Source: DASTPP01 sp035762175
GTDB taxonomy: Bacteria > Myxococcota_A > Polyangia > Polyangiales > Polyangiaceae
Direction: 5' to 3'
Assembly: GCA_035762175.1 (NCBI GenBank)
Contig: DASTPP010000380.1
Location: 1-29,076, forward strand
Length of the DNA: 29,076 nucleotides
A program made the translations under genes and the position numbers. This document shows, piece by piece, positions 21,600-29,072 of this stretch. How positions within the stretch are numbered: position 1 is the first letter of the stretch; every line of letters starts with the position of its first letter. Below the pieces are notes generated by a model. It did not search any database, was not told where the DNA came from, and worked only from the letters and a program-made list of their open reading frames with translations.

Positions 21600-24017
21600 G
21601 GTGGCGTTCTCCTCGGTGTCGAGGCCGAGGGTGCGGCCGCCGCCGGGGCCGCGGTAGCCCGCGGGCCCGGGACACCGCGTTGCGCGGGCGGAGACAATCG
21701 GGCAAAGCCGAGGGCCGCCGCCGTCGCGGGCGGGGCGTGGGTCGCGTGCCGCGCGCCGTTCTCGAGCGCGGTGCGGGCGGGGCGGCGCGCCGCGCGCGAG
21801 CGGCGCGGGCGGGGCAGCGCGCCGCTCTCGCGCGTGGCGTCGCGCGTCGCGCGCGAGAGCGGTTGCCGGGGGGGGGAAGCCTGCCTTCTGGCACCCCAAA
21901 CTCGCCCTCCGGGCTCGAACATGGGGGCCCCGCCTGCTGGCAGGCTTCCCCCCCCCCGGCAACCGCTCTAACCCTTCGGAGTCCGTCGGGCCGCCGATGC
22001 GCCCCTGCTTCGCCGCCGGCGCCTTGGCGCCCTGCTTCGTGGGCGCGCGCGTGCCCTGCGCGGCCTTCGTCGCGCCCTGCTTCGCGGCCTTCGCCGCGCC
22101 CTGCTTCGCGGCCTTCGTCGCGCCCTGCTTCGCGGCCTTCGCCGCGCCCTGCTTCGCCGCCTTCGCCGCGCCCGCCGGCGTCGCCGCCTTCGCCGCCGCG
22201 CGCTTCAGCCCGGTCTTCGCCGTCGTCGCCGGCTCGGGCCGGCCCTTCGCCAGGCGCAGGGCGTCGAGGAAGACGACCTCGGCGTCTTCGGGCGGCGCCT
22301 GGCCCGCGCCCTTTCGCTTCGCGCGCGGGGGCGGCTTGGGCGGGGCGAAGCGGGCCCGCTCGTGCACGGCCGACGCCCCGCGCGCGGGGGGCGGCAGGGG
22401 CATCATGCGGAAGGCGGGCATCGCCTCGCGGCCGGCGGCGACGTCGGCGTTGTACTTCTTGGTGAAGGCGGTGACGCTCTTCTGGCTGGTCGGGTCGTAG
22501 CCCTGCTCGATCATCTTCGCGACCATGGCCTTGGCCATGCCGAAGTTCGAGGGGTCGAGGGCGCGGCGCCGCGACTCGTCGGCGAGATCGGCGACGACGC
22601 GGCGCAGGGCGGCCGACGAGGCGGCGTCGGTGCGGCCGGAGGCGCCCAGCCAGGCGAAGAAGGCGTCGAGGGCCCCGGGCAGCGCGTCGAGCGTCGCGGG
22701 CGTGAGCGAGAGCTTGCGCGGCACGTGGTCGACCAGGAACTCTTCGACCTCGACCGGCGCCCAGCGCCCGAAGGTGGGCCGGTGCACGTTCGCCTTGAAC
22801 TCGAGCAGCGAGCCCACGACGGCGGCCGAGGCGTCGAGCCACGCCTCGTCGGGGCGCTTCGCCTCTTGCGCGCGCACGAAGGCGGCGACCCAGTCGTCGA
22901 TCTCTTCTTCGAGCGCGCCCTCGTCCGAGAGCAGCCGGGCCGACTCGTCGTCGGGGTGCGGCAGCGTCAGCGTCACCTCGGGCCGGCCGGGCGCGCCCTC
23001 GATCACGTAGGTCTCGCGCAGCGTCGGCCCGAGCTCGTCGGCGAGGCGCCCGCGGTGGGCGCGCGTCAGGCGGGCGAGCGCCTCGCAGAGCGCCCGGGCC
23101 CGCGCCAGGTCTTCGGGCGTCGGGGGGCGCGAGACGTTGTCGGGGTCGACGAGCAAGAGCAGCGGGTAGGCCTTGGGGCCGGCCACCGGCCAGCCCTGCC
23201 GCGAGACGGCGGCGCGCGTCGCCTTCGGCATCTCGGCGGCCGGCTCGAAGCTGACCGAGAAGAGCGGGACGCCGGGGCCCTTCGGCGACTCGCCCTCGCC
23301 GAGCGAGGTGCCCATCTGCCGCATCGCCTCGTAGTCGGCGACCGAGTCGAAGAGCAAGAAGCCGAAGTCGATGCCCGCGCCGCCGATGATCGAGAGGCAG
23401 GCGCCCCGGAGCCCGAGCGAGGGGGCGTCGACGGCGAAGAGCGTGGCGTCGCCGGGCACCACCTTCCAGGGGGCGGCCCGGTAGAGGGCGGCGGCGGCGG
23501 CGAAGAAGCCGCGCACCTCGTCGGGGTCGAGCCCGTCGTCGACCCAGGGGTCGCGCTCGGGGGCGGGCGAGTCGCGGTCGAGGTGCTCGACGAAGTGCGC
23601 CGCGAGCGCGTCGACCTCGGGCGTCGGGCCGACCTGCACCCGCACGTCGGGGCCGAGGACCTTGGCGACCGCGGGGGCGAGGCGGGCGTCGCTCACGCGC
23701 ACCGACGCGGGGCGCCGCGGCTTGCCGGCCAGCGGGTTGGCGAGCGCCTGCCGCAAGAGCCCGAGCAGGGCCTCTTCGACCTCGTCGGGGTGGGCGGGCG
23801 AGGCGGCGAGCACGCCGCCCGGGCAGAGCCAGGCGACGAACTCGGGCCGGAACGAGCCGCCCTCGCCGCGCTGCACGTAAAGGGGCAGCGGCCGATGCCC
23901 GCACGACCACTCTTCGCCGGCCGACGCGCCGCCGCCGGCGAGGCCGCGGAGGACGGTTTTCGCGCCGGCGGGCGGCGACTTCGGGGCGGGGGCGGGCCTT
24001 TTGCGTGCGGTCGCCAT
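20856..24017 (-). CDS. DUF6930/DUF7309-like protein with histone-H1-like tail; frame open into the SDR
   Basis: From ATG 24017 (MATARKRPAPAPKSPPAGAK). Residues about 35-150 resemble DUF6930 (LPLYVQRGEGGSFRPEFVAW; SVRVSDARLAPAVAKVLG) and about 155-260 DUF7309 (VRGFFAAAAALYRAAPWKVV). A helical region follows to about 560. Residues about 610-675 are a basic Ala/Lys tail with AAKAAKQG octapeptides like bacterial H1-type DNA-binding tails. The conserved part ends near 21970, but no stop occurs: the frame crosses the hairpin and 130 low-complexity residues and enters the SDR, giving a 1053-aa frame. I infer a lost stop near 21970 (a TAG lies in the +1 frame of 'gttagag') and two proteins, not a working fusion. 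Function unknown. Confidence 0.6.
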   Translation of the reverse strand: MATARKRPAPAPKSPPAGAKTVLRGLAGGGASAGEEWSCGHRPLPLYVQRGEGGSFRPEFVAWLCPGGVLAASPAHPDEVEEALLGLLRQALANPLAGKPRRPASVRVSDARLAPAVAKVLGPDVRVQVGPTPEVDALAAHFVEHLDRDSPAPERDPWVDDGLDPDEVRGFFAAAAALYRAAPWKVVPGDATLFAVDAPSLGLRGACLSIIGGAGIDFGFLLFDSVADYEAMRQMGTSLGEGESPKGPGVPLFSVSFEPAAEMPKATRAAVSRQGWPVAGPKAYPLLLLVDPDNVSRPPTPEDLARARALCEALARLTRAHRGRLADELGPTLRETYVIEGAPGRPEVTLTLPHPDDESARLLSDEGALEEEIDDWVAAFVRAQEAKRPDEAWLDASAAVVGSLLEFKANVHRPTFGRWAPVEVEEFLVDHVPRKLSLTPATLDALPGALDAFFAWLGASGRTDAASSAALRRVVADLADESRRRALDPSNFGMAKAMVAKMIEQGYDPTSQKSVTAFTKKYNADVAAGREAMPAFRMMPLPPPARGASAVHERARFAPPKPPPRAKRKGAGQAPPEDAEVVFLDALRLAKGRPEPATTAKTGLKRAAAKAATPAGAAKAAKQGAAKAAKQGATKAAKQGAAKAAKQGATKAAQGTRAPTKQGAKAPAAKQGRIGGPTDSEGLERLPGGGKPASRRGPHVRARRASLGCQKAGFPPPATALARDARRHARERRAAPPAPLARGAPPRPHRARERRAARDPRPARDGGGPRLCPIVSARATRCPGPAGYRGPGGGRTLGLDTEENATMETQSKPLARHVAVVTGASRGIGRAIAERLAADGAAVAVNYAARRDAADAVVAGIRERGGRAVAIGADVADTAAVRRLFDEAEAALGRPSIVVASAGTAVFKPHAETTDDDFDRVFGLNARGTYAVLREAARRLADGGRIVALSTGGTTAPAPTGGLYTGSKAAVERFAAALAAELGPRGITVNVVSPGLTETDGLVMPKHLIDAMVAQTPLGRVGQPADVADVVGFLVGPDGRWITGQNLRASGGL
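21822..21969. repeat. Giant hairpin / MITE-like palindrome cluster
   Basis: Arms 21856-21885 (AGAGCGGTTGCC, G9, AAGCCTGCC) and 21939-21969 (GGCAGGCTT, C10, GGCAACCGCTCT) are complementary over 30 bp with one length difference in the homopolymer, around a 53-nt loop. The outer arm also pairs the other way: CCGCTCTCGCGCG (21822-21834) with CGCGCGAGAGCGG (21850-21862), 13 bp. So AGAGCGG occurs three times in alternating orientation, allowing two competing folds. Further 20-bp near repeats lie at 21772 and 21807. It separates the SDR start from the apparent end of the DUF6930-like gene; no gene is recognised in 21600-21965. Confidence 0.8.
22060..22179 (-). repeat. 24-bp in-frame repeat coding AAKAAKQG
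   Basis: Four to five units of 24 bp at 22060, 22084, 22108, 22132 and 22156 encode alternating AAKAAKQG and ATKAAKQG. They form the basic tail of the DUF6930-like protein. Confidence 0.85.
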
Positions 24018-24026
24018 GGCGGCGGC

Positions 24027-24054
24027 AGCGTACCCTTGTGCCCGGGCCGGTCAA
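24027..24054 (-). promoter_or_regulatory. Candidate promoter of the DUF6930-like gene, possibly leaderless
   Basis: On the minus strand: TTGACC (24049-24054), 16-bp spacer, TACGCT (24027-24032). Transcription would begin about 24020, two to three bases before the ATG at 24017, so the message may have essentially no leader. Confidence 0.4.
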
Positions 24055-24122
24055 CTTCTGGTGGGCGCGGTCGCCGCCAGCGCCAAGGCCCGGGTCGCGG
24101 GGCGGTCGCCGACGGCCGCGGC

Positions 24123-25166
24123 TCAGCGCGCCCTGGCGCCCGGGGCGTTGCGGCCGATGGCGTAGTGCTCGGCGATGACGCTGTCGGGGAGCTGCTTCGC
24201 ATAGATCGCGAACTCGTCGACGGCGCCGCGGAAGTCGGGCGCGAGCTGGGACACGCCCATCACGAAGGCGACGCCGTCGCCGGTGGACGCGAGGTCGGCG
24301 TTGGCCCTCGCGTCGACCTGCTGGCCGTCGATGTAAATCTTCAAGGCCTTGTCGCCGTCGGAGACGATCGCCACGTACGTGAAGGCGCCGGTCGGCAGGG
24401 GCCCGCCCGCGTTGACGGTCTCGTTGGTGCCGCCCAGCAGCACGTTGCGCGCCTGGAAGTTGAACAGCGCGCCGCCGCGGCCGGCCGCGCAGAAATAACC
24501 GTGGAAGTCGCTGAGGGCGGTGTCCGGGGCGAGCCTCGAGAACACCGCGCCCGGGGCGGGCGAGCCGCCCTCGTCGGGCCGCACCCAGAACTCGAAGGTG
24601 TACGGAGAGCCCGGCGCGAAGTCGAACCCCTCATCGAACGTGACGGTCGTGCCGTCGAAGTGGGCCGCCGAGCCCGTTTCGCCCGCGATCGCCCCCGACT
24701 CACGCCCGAGCGGCGGGCCGGCGGTGACGTTGCCGAGGGCGCTGCCGATGTCGTCGACCACCTGGTTCGACGTCGGGCCGGGGAACTCGAAGCGGAAGTA
24801 CGCGAAGGGCTCGTTGTCTCGGACCGCCTCGGCGTAGCTCTTCGGGGCGCCCCCCGAGCCCCCTCCGCCCGCGCTGCCCCCGGCGCCGCCCGCGCCCTGC
24901 CCCCCGCCGCCCCCGCCGCCCCCGCCGCCCGAGCCCGAGGCGCCGCTCGAAGAGCCGCCCCCGCCGCCCCCGCCGCCGATCGGGCCGCCCTGGCTGCCGC
25001 TCCCGGACGCCCCCGGGACCCCGGCCGCCCCCTGGCCCCCGACCCCTCCGCCCGCGCCCGCGCCGCCGCCCGCCTCGCCCTCGACGCCGGAGAAGTCGAG
25101 CGTGAACGAGCAGGCAGAGAGCGTCAGCAACGCCGCAAGCGGCGCGGTCGGTCGGCGGCGGATCAT
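24123..25166 (-). CDS. LamG-like (concanavalin-fold) lipoprotein
   Basis: A 347-aa secreted lipoprotein from ATG 25166: MIRRRPTAPLAALLTLSACSF has a clean lipobox with Cys19. Residues about 28-108 are almost pure Gly/Ala/Ser (a long flexible linker). Residues about 110-340 form a concanavalin-like/LamG_3 domain: YAEAVRDNEPFAYFRF at its start, AAHFDGTTVTF, YTFEFWVRPDEGG, a 'KIYIDGQQVDARANADL' β-hairpin, and the closing 'FRGAVDEFAIYAKQLPDSVI'. Such domains bind glycans or surface structures and are very common in myxobacterial lipoproteins. It is last in an operon of Ser/Thr kinase, PEGA protein and this gene, 14 bp after the PEGA stop, so it may be a surface component linked to the kinase. Confidence 0.85.
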   Translation of the reverse strand: MIRRRPTAPLAALLTLSACSFTLDFSGVEGEAGGGAGAGGGVGGQGAAGVPGASGSGSQGGPIGGGGGGGGSSSGASGSGGGGGGGGGGQGAGGAGGSAGGGGSGGAPKSYAEAVRDNEPFAYFRFEFPGPTSNQVVDDIGSALGNVTAGPPLGRESGAIAGETGSAAHFDGTTVTFDEGFDFAPGSPYTFEFWVRPDEGGSPAPGAVFSRLAPDTALSDFHGYFCAAGRGGALFNFQARNVLLGGTNETVNAGGPLPTGAFTYVAIVSDGDKALKIYIDGQQVDARANADLASTGDGVAFVMGVSQLAPDFRGAVDEFAIYAKQLPDSVIAEHYAIGRNAPGARAR

Positions 25167-25180
25167 GCGTGCCTCGAAGG

Positions 25181-26149
25181 TTAGAACGATTGGCGCAAGG
25201 TGAGCGCCCCGCCGCCCGGCAGGGCGAACGCGTCGAGCGCGGCGGCGCTCGGCGGGGGAGGGCGGCGGGCGCTGAGGAAGAAATACGTCGCCGCGCCGAG
25301 CGAGAGCAAGCCGACGCCGAGCGACAGATCGGCGAAGAGGGCGCGGCGGCGGACGGGGTCGACGTCGTCGCTCGGGCACGAGGGCCCGCAGGACTTCTTG
25401 AGATCGTCGAGCTCGCCGCGGGCCGAGAGGCCGAGCGCGGCGAAGCCCGCGACGCCGACGAGCCCCACGCCCCCGAGTACGTAGCTGATCGTGGGCACGC
25501 CGCGCTTGCCCTCGGCGGGCGGGCGGGGCGGCGGCGCCGCCGCGGGCGCGGCCGAGCTCGCCGCCGGGGCGGGCGCCGTCGGCTCGGCGAACGAGAACGA
25601 CACCGGGCGCGACTTCTCGCCTTCGTAGAGCACGATCTCTTGCCGCTGCGGGGGCTTGCCCTGGTACGCGATCTCGAAGACGTGCGGCCCCGGGTCGAGC
25701 TCGGCGGCGAGGCCCGCGGGCGGCGGCGTGAAGGGCTTGCCGTCGAGCGTGACCTTCGCGCCGAGGGTCTCTCGGTTGGCCGCGTCGCGCACCCGCACGA
25801 GCACCGAGGGGATGGCGCGCTCGAGCTCGCCGACGAGGCGCTCGCACTCGCGCTGCGCGACGTTCGGGCAGGCCTCGCTCGCGCACGCCTTCGCCTCGCG
25901 CCGGGCGTCGATCAGCTTGGCCGAGCGGCGCAGGCGCTGCGCCTGCGTGAACGCGTCGGCGCAGGCCCGCTTGACGTCGGGCTCGGCGGCGCCGAGGGGG
26001 CCGCTCGCGAGCAGCGACGCGAGCACGGCGAGGGCCGCGCCCTGGCGCGGGGCGCGGGGCGCGGGGGCTCGACGCGGCGTGCGCCGGGGGCGCGCCGCTC
26101 GGGCGGGGGCGGGCGGGGGCGAGCCCGCCGTCGCGTCGCTCAAAGACAT
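25181..26149 (-). CDS. PEGA-domain-like membrane protein, kinase-associated
   Basis: A 322-aa protein whose ATG (26149) overlaps the kinase stop by 10 bases, so the two are translationally coupled. A long basic N-region precedes the signal (about 37-54, GAALAVLASLLASGPLGAA). Residues about 58-112 form a Cys-containing helical module (RACADAFTQAQ, KACASEACP, QRECERLV). Residues about 113-185 are a PEGA-like β-domain (PSVLVRVRDAANRETLGAKV). A Pro/Ala linker is followed by two transmembrane helices near 220-245 and 270-295. This module order is standard for proteins encoded next to membrane Ser/Thr kinases in myxobacteria; presumed periplasmic, perhaps sensing or surface binding. No enzymatic motif is seen. 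Confidence 0.85.
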   Translation of the reverse strand: MSLSDATAGSPPPAPARAARPRRTPRRAPAPRAPRQGAALAVLASLLASGPLGAAEPDVKRACADAFTQAQRLRRSAKLIDARREAKACASEACPNVAQRECERLVGELERAIPSVLVRVRDAANRETLGAKVTLDGKPFTPPPAGLAAELDPGPHVFEIAYQGKPPQRQEIVLYEGEKSRPVSFSFAEPTAPAPAASSAAPAAAPPPRPPAEGKRGVPTISYVLGGVGLVGVAGFAALGLSARGELDDLKKSCGPSCPSDDVDPVRRRALFADLSLGVGLLSLGAATYFFLSARRPPPPSAAALDAFALPGGGALTLRQSF

Positions 26150-27780
26150 TGGGGTTTAAAGTGTCGGATGCCTTCGTGGTCGTACGTGTACGGGGGGTCG
26201 CAGGAGGCGCCCGCCGTGGTGGCCGTCTTGGGCTTCGCCCCGGCAGGGGGGGCGCGGCGCGCGCGCCCGGCGTTCGGCGCGGGCGGCCCGCCCGGCGCCG
26301 GCTCGGCGCCCGGGGCCGGCGGCGTCGCGGGCGCGGCGCTCGCGGTAGGTGCCGTCGCGGGCGCGGCGCTCGCGGCGGGCGTCGTCGCCGGCGCGCCCGC
26401 CGGGGCAGACGGCGCGGGGTCGTGAGGCCCACCCGCGGCCCGGGCGGGGGCCGGCGGCGAAGCGATCGGCGGCGCGGCGGGGGTCGCGGCGGCCGGGGTC
26501 GAAGCCGCGACGGCGCTCGCCAGGGTCGGAGGGGTGCGCCACAGAAAGACCCAGGCCAGGCCCACGACGGCGGTGCAGGCCGCCAAGGTCGCGACGAACC
26601 AGGGCGAGCGCGAGGCGCCCGAGGGGGGCGGCGACGTCGACGTGACGGCGGGCCCGGCCGGCGGGGGGGCGGCGGGCCCGGCCGGCCGAGGCGCGGCGGC
26701 GGGGGGCGGCGCGACGTCGGCGGGCGGGGAGGGCAGCGCGACGTCGACGGACGCGAGCGCCGGGCGCGTGCCCGGCGCCTCGGGGGCCGACGCGCGGGCG
26801 GCCAGCGACTGGTTGGCGCGGGTGAGCGCGTTCGCGCGCGCGGCGAGCGACTCGGCCGCGAGCGATCGCACCCAGGCGCCGACCTCGTCGTTCGCCGCGA
26901 CGGGCAGGGCGGCCCGGAGCGCCCGCGCCATCGCCTGCCCGTCGGGGAAGCGCTCGTCGGGGTCGCGCGAGAGCGCCCGCTCGACGGCCGCCGCGAGCGC
27001 CGCCGGGGTGTCGAGGCGCAGCGCGCCGAGCGGGGGCACGACGAGCGTCAGCACCCTCGTCATCACCTCGTGCTCGCTGCGGCCCAGGAAGAGCCGGCGG
27101 CCGGCGATCATCTCCCACAGGACGACGCCCGTCGCGTAGAGGTCGGAGCGGCGGTCGAGCTCGCCCTTCGACAGGTACTCGGGCGCGACGTAGCCGAGCT
27201 TGCCCTTCACGCCCGACTCGGCCGTCTGGAACATGCGCCCCTCGGCCTTGGCGATGCCGAAGTCGACGACGCGCGCGAGCCCGTCGACGCCGACCAGCAC
27301 GTTGTGCGGGCTCACGTCGCGGTGCACCAGGCCGAGCGGCGCGCCGTCGTCGCCGCGCACCTCGTGCGCCGCGTGCAGGCCCTCGAGCATGTCGCACGCG
27401 ACGCGCGCGGCCACCCCGAGCGGCACCTCGAGGTCGGCGTCGCACGCGAGCTGCATCAGGCCCGAGAGCGGCTCGCCCTCGACGTACTCCATCACGAGGG
27501 CGACCTGGCCGCCCTCGTCGACGACGTCGAGCGTCGGCACGACGTTCACGTGCCGGATGCGCGCCGCCATGCGCGCCTCGTCGAGGAACATCGTCATCGC
27601 CCCGGCGTTGCGGGCGAGGTGCGGGTGCGGGCGCTTGAGCGCCACGGTGCGCTGGAAGCCCTCGGGCCCCTCGAGCCGGGCGAGGTACACGGTCGCCATG
27701 CCGCCCGAGGCGATCTCGTCGAGCAGGACGTAGCGCCCCAGGCGTGCGGGCTCAGGGCTCGCCGGCGGGCCGTCGACCAT
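26140..27780 (-). CDS. Membrane serine/threonine protein kinase (PknB-like)
   Basis: A 546-aa kinase from ATG 27780 (MVDGPPASPEPARLGRYVLL); a TTG three codons upstream is possible. The cytoplasmic kinase domain (about 16-295) is complete: Gly-loop IASGGMATVY (23-32), Lys49 (VALKR), αC Glu68, catalytic loop HRDVSPHN (D155, N160), DFG (173-175), GYVAPEY (196-202). HRDVSPxN is typical of myxobacterial kinases. A proline-rich spacer precedes one transmembrane helix (SPWFVATLAACTAVVGLAW, about residues 400-420), then an extracytoplasmic Ala/Pro-rich tail ending in a Cys-flanked motif (CDPPYTYDHEGI ... PQCL) that recurs in the phylum. Upstream of the PEGA and LamG genes in one operon; probably signals an envelope stimulus. 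Confidence 0.93.
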   Translation of the reverse strand: MVDGPPASPEPARLGRYVLLDEIASGGMATVYLARLEGPEGFQRTVALKRPHPHLARNAGAMTMFLDEARMAARIRHVNVVPTLDVVDEGGQVALVMEYVEGEPLSGLMQLACDADLEVPLGVAARVACDMLEGLHAAHEVRGDDGAPLGLVHRDVSPHNVLVGVDGLARVVDFGIAKAEGRMFQTAESGVKGKLGYVAPEYLSKGELDRRSDLYATGVVLWEMIAGRRLFLGRSEHEVMTRVLTLVVPPLGALRLDTPAALAAAVERALSRDPDERFPDGQAMARALRAALPVAANDEVGAWVRSLAAESLAARANALTRANQSLAARASAPEAPGTRPALASVDVALPSPPADVAPPPAAAPRPAGPAAPPPAGPAVTSTSPPPSGASRSPWFVATLAACTAVVGLAWVFLWRTPPTLASAVAASTPAAATPAAPPIASPPAPARAAGGPHDPAPSAPAGAPATTPAASAAPATAPTASAAPATPPAPGAEPAPGGPPAPNAGRARRAPPAGAKPKTATTAGASCDPPYTYDHEGIRHFKPQCL

Positions 27781-27953
27781 GGAGCCCAAGCTTAGCCGGC
27801 CTATGCCCGCACGTCAGCCCCGCGGGGGCGCAAAGTTCCCGCCCGGGCGGGCTTTCGTGCGCTCCGCGAAGCATGGACGAGCCTGCCCGCGGGGCGCGCC
27901 CCCGCGCGGGCCCTTTACGGTCGAGCTCGCGCTCGCGCCGCGGTCGACCGGGG

Positions 27954-28035
27954 CCCTCGCCGCTCGGGTGCCGGCGCCCGGGGGCCCTCGCCGCTCGGGT
28001 GCCGGCGCCCGGGAGCCCTCGCCGCTCAGGTGCCG
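27954..28035. repeat. 31-bp tandem repeat at the 3' end of the DUF1704 gene
   Basis: Units begin at 27954, 27985 and 28016. Each carries the near-palindrome GGGTGCCGGCGCCC (one G-U pair), so two hairpins lie in tandem and may end transcription. The third unit overlaps the stop codon of the next gene. The rest of the gap 27781-27953 shows nothing recognisable. Confidence 0.8.
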
Positions 28036-29072
28036 TTGACCGACGCCGCCTCGGGCGGGGCGCTCTCGCCGGGCCGGCGGCCGCGCTCGCGCGCCTCGGC
28101 GTAGGCGAGCCGCAGCATGGGCAGGTAGATGCGCTCGCGCCCGAGGCCGCCGCCGCGCGTGGCCCGGGCGGCGAGGCGCAGGGCCCGGGCGGCGCCGGCG
28201 CCGAGGCCCTCGAGCCGGTCGACGACGTCGTGAAAGGGCACGGACTCGTGCGCCATGCGGGCGGCGAGGTGGCGCAGGCCGAGCTCTTTCTTGTGCGCGC
28301 GGTCGAGGAAGCCGGCCCGCGCCTCGAGCAAGAGCGCCCGGCCCTCTTCGCGGTCGGCGTCGCCGGCGGGGCGCGAGGCGAGCGGGTAGGGCGAGCGGGC
28401 GCGCGCGAGGGCGGGCAGGGCGTGGCCCCACACCTCGTGCAGCACCGTGCGCGCCACGTCGCGCGGGCCGAGCCAGCGGCCCTCGGCCACGTAAAGGGTC
28501 GACTCGCCCGCGGCGGCGAGGGCGGCGAGGCCGGGGCGCACGACGACGCGCACCGGCAGGCGCAGCCGGCCGACCGCGGCGCGCATGCGGCAGAGCAGCG
28601 AGTCGGGGTTCGACGCGTCGTCGCTCGCGACGAGCCGCTCGTCGCCCGGCTCGTCGGGCGGCAGGTGCGCCCAGCGCTCGGCCCGCGCGTCGTCGGCCGG
28701 CCCCGACCGGAAGCGCCGAGCGGCGAGCACCGGGAAGGCCGCCGTGCCGACCGCGTCGGCCAGGCGCGCCTCTTCGGCCAGCTCGCGCGCCCGCTCGGCC
28801 AGCCGGGGCCCCGGCGGCGCCTCGCCCTCGAGCCAGCCGGCCAGCGCCTCGAGCGGCGCGGAAAGCTCGCCCGCCCGCGGCGGCGCCGCGTACGCGAAGG
28901 CCGGCTCGGGGCGTCGGCCCGAGCGGCGCGCCCCGGAGAGGCGCAAGAGCTCGGGCTCGGCGTTCAGTGGCGTCGCCGCCTCGAGCAGGCGCACCCGCCG
29001 CGCCGCCGCCTCGAGCGCGACGAGCGCCCGCTCGAGGGCCGGGGGCACGCGCTCGGGCGGCGTCGGGCGCAT
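28026..29072 (-). CDS. DUF1704 family metallopeptidase (MATCAP-like; start may lie outside window)
   Basis: A 348-aa protein. It has the zinc motif HEVWGH (H212-E213-x3-H217) in 'DVARTVLHEVWGHALPA', and the downstream EEGRALLLEA (about 242-251), equivalent to the QEGLA motif that gives this family its name ('flavohaemoglobin expression-modulating QEGLA motif protein', DUF1704). Eukaryotic members (MATCAP) are tubulin tyrosine carboxypeptidases; the bacterial substrate is unknown. C-terminal helices contain 'HKKELGLRHLAARMAHESVP' and 'GLGRERIYLPMLRLAYAEA', as in the family. The ATG at 29072 is only 4 bases from the window edge and the frame is open there, so the true start could be upstream. 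No signal peptide is seen. Confidence 0.85.
   Translation of the reverse strand: MRPTPPERVPPALERALVALEAAARRVRLLEAATPLNAEPELLRLSGARRSGRRPEPAFAYAAPPRAGELSAPLEALAGWLEGEAPPGPRLAERARELAEEARLADAVGTAAFPVLAARRFRSGPADDARAERWAHLPPDEPGDERLVASDDASNPDSLLCRMRAAVGRLRLPVRVVVRPGLAALAAAGESTLYVAEGRWLGPRDVARTVLHEVWGHALPALARARSPYPLASRPAGDADREEGRALLLEARAGFLDRAHKKELGLRHLAARMAHESVPFHDVVDRLEGLGAGAARALRLAARATRGGGLGRERIYLPMLRLAYAEARERGRRPGESAPPEAASVNGT

Noticed and set aside
22362..25184. Very long plus-strand reading frame (about 940 codons)
   Set aside because: It is antisense to the DUF6930-like and LamG genes, has a Gly/Arg/Ala-only composition and no motif; typical of very high GC DNA.
26149..27795. Plus-strand frame of about 548 codons
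   Set aside because: It mirrors the Ser/Thr kinase gene, whose motifs are complete; composition is Arg/Gly-rich nonsense.
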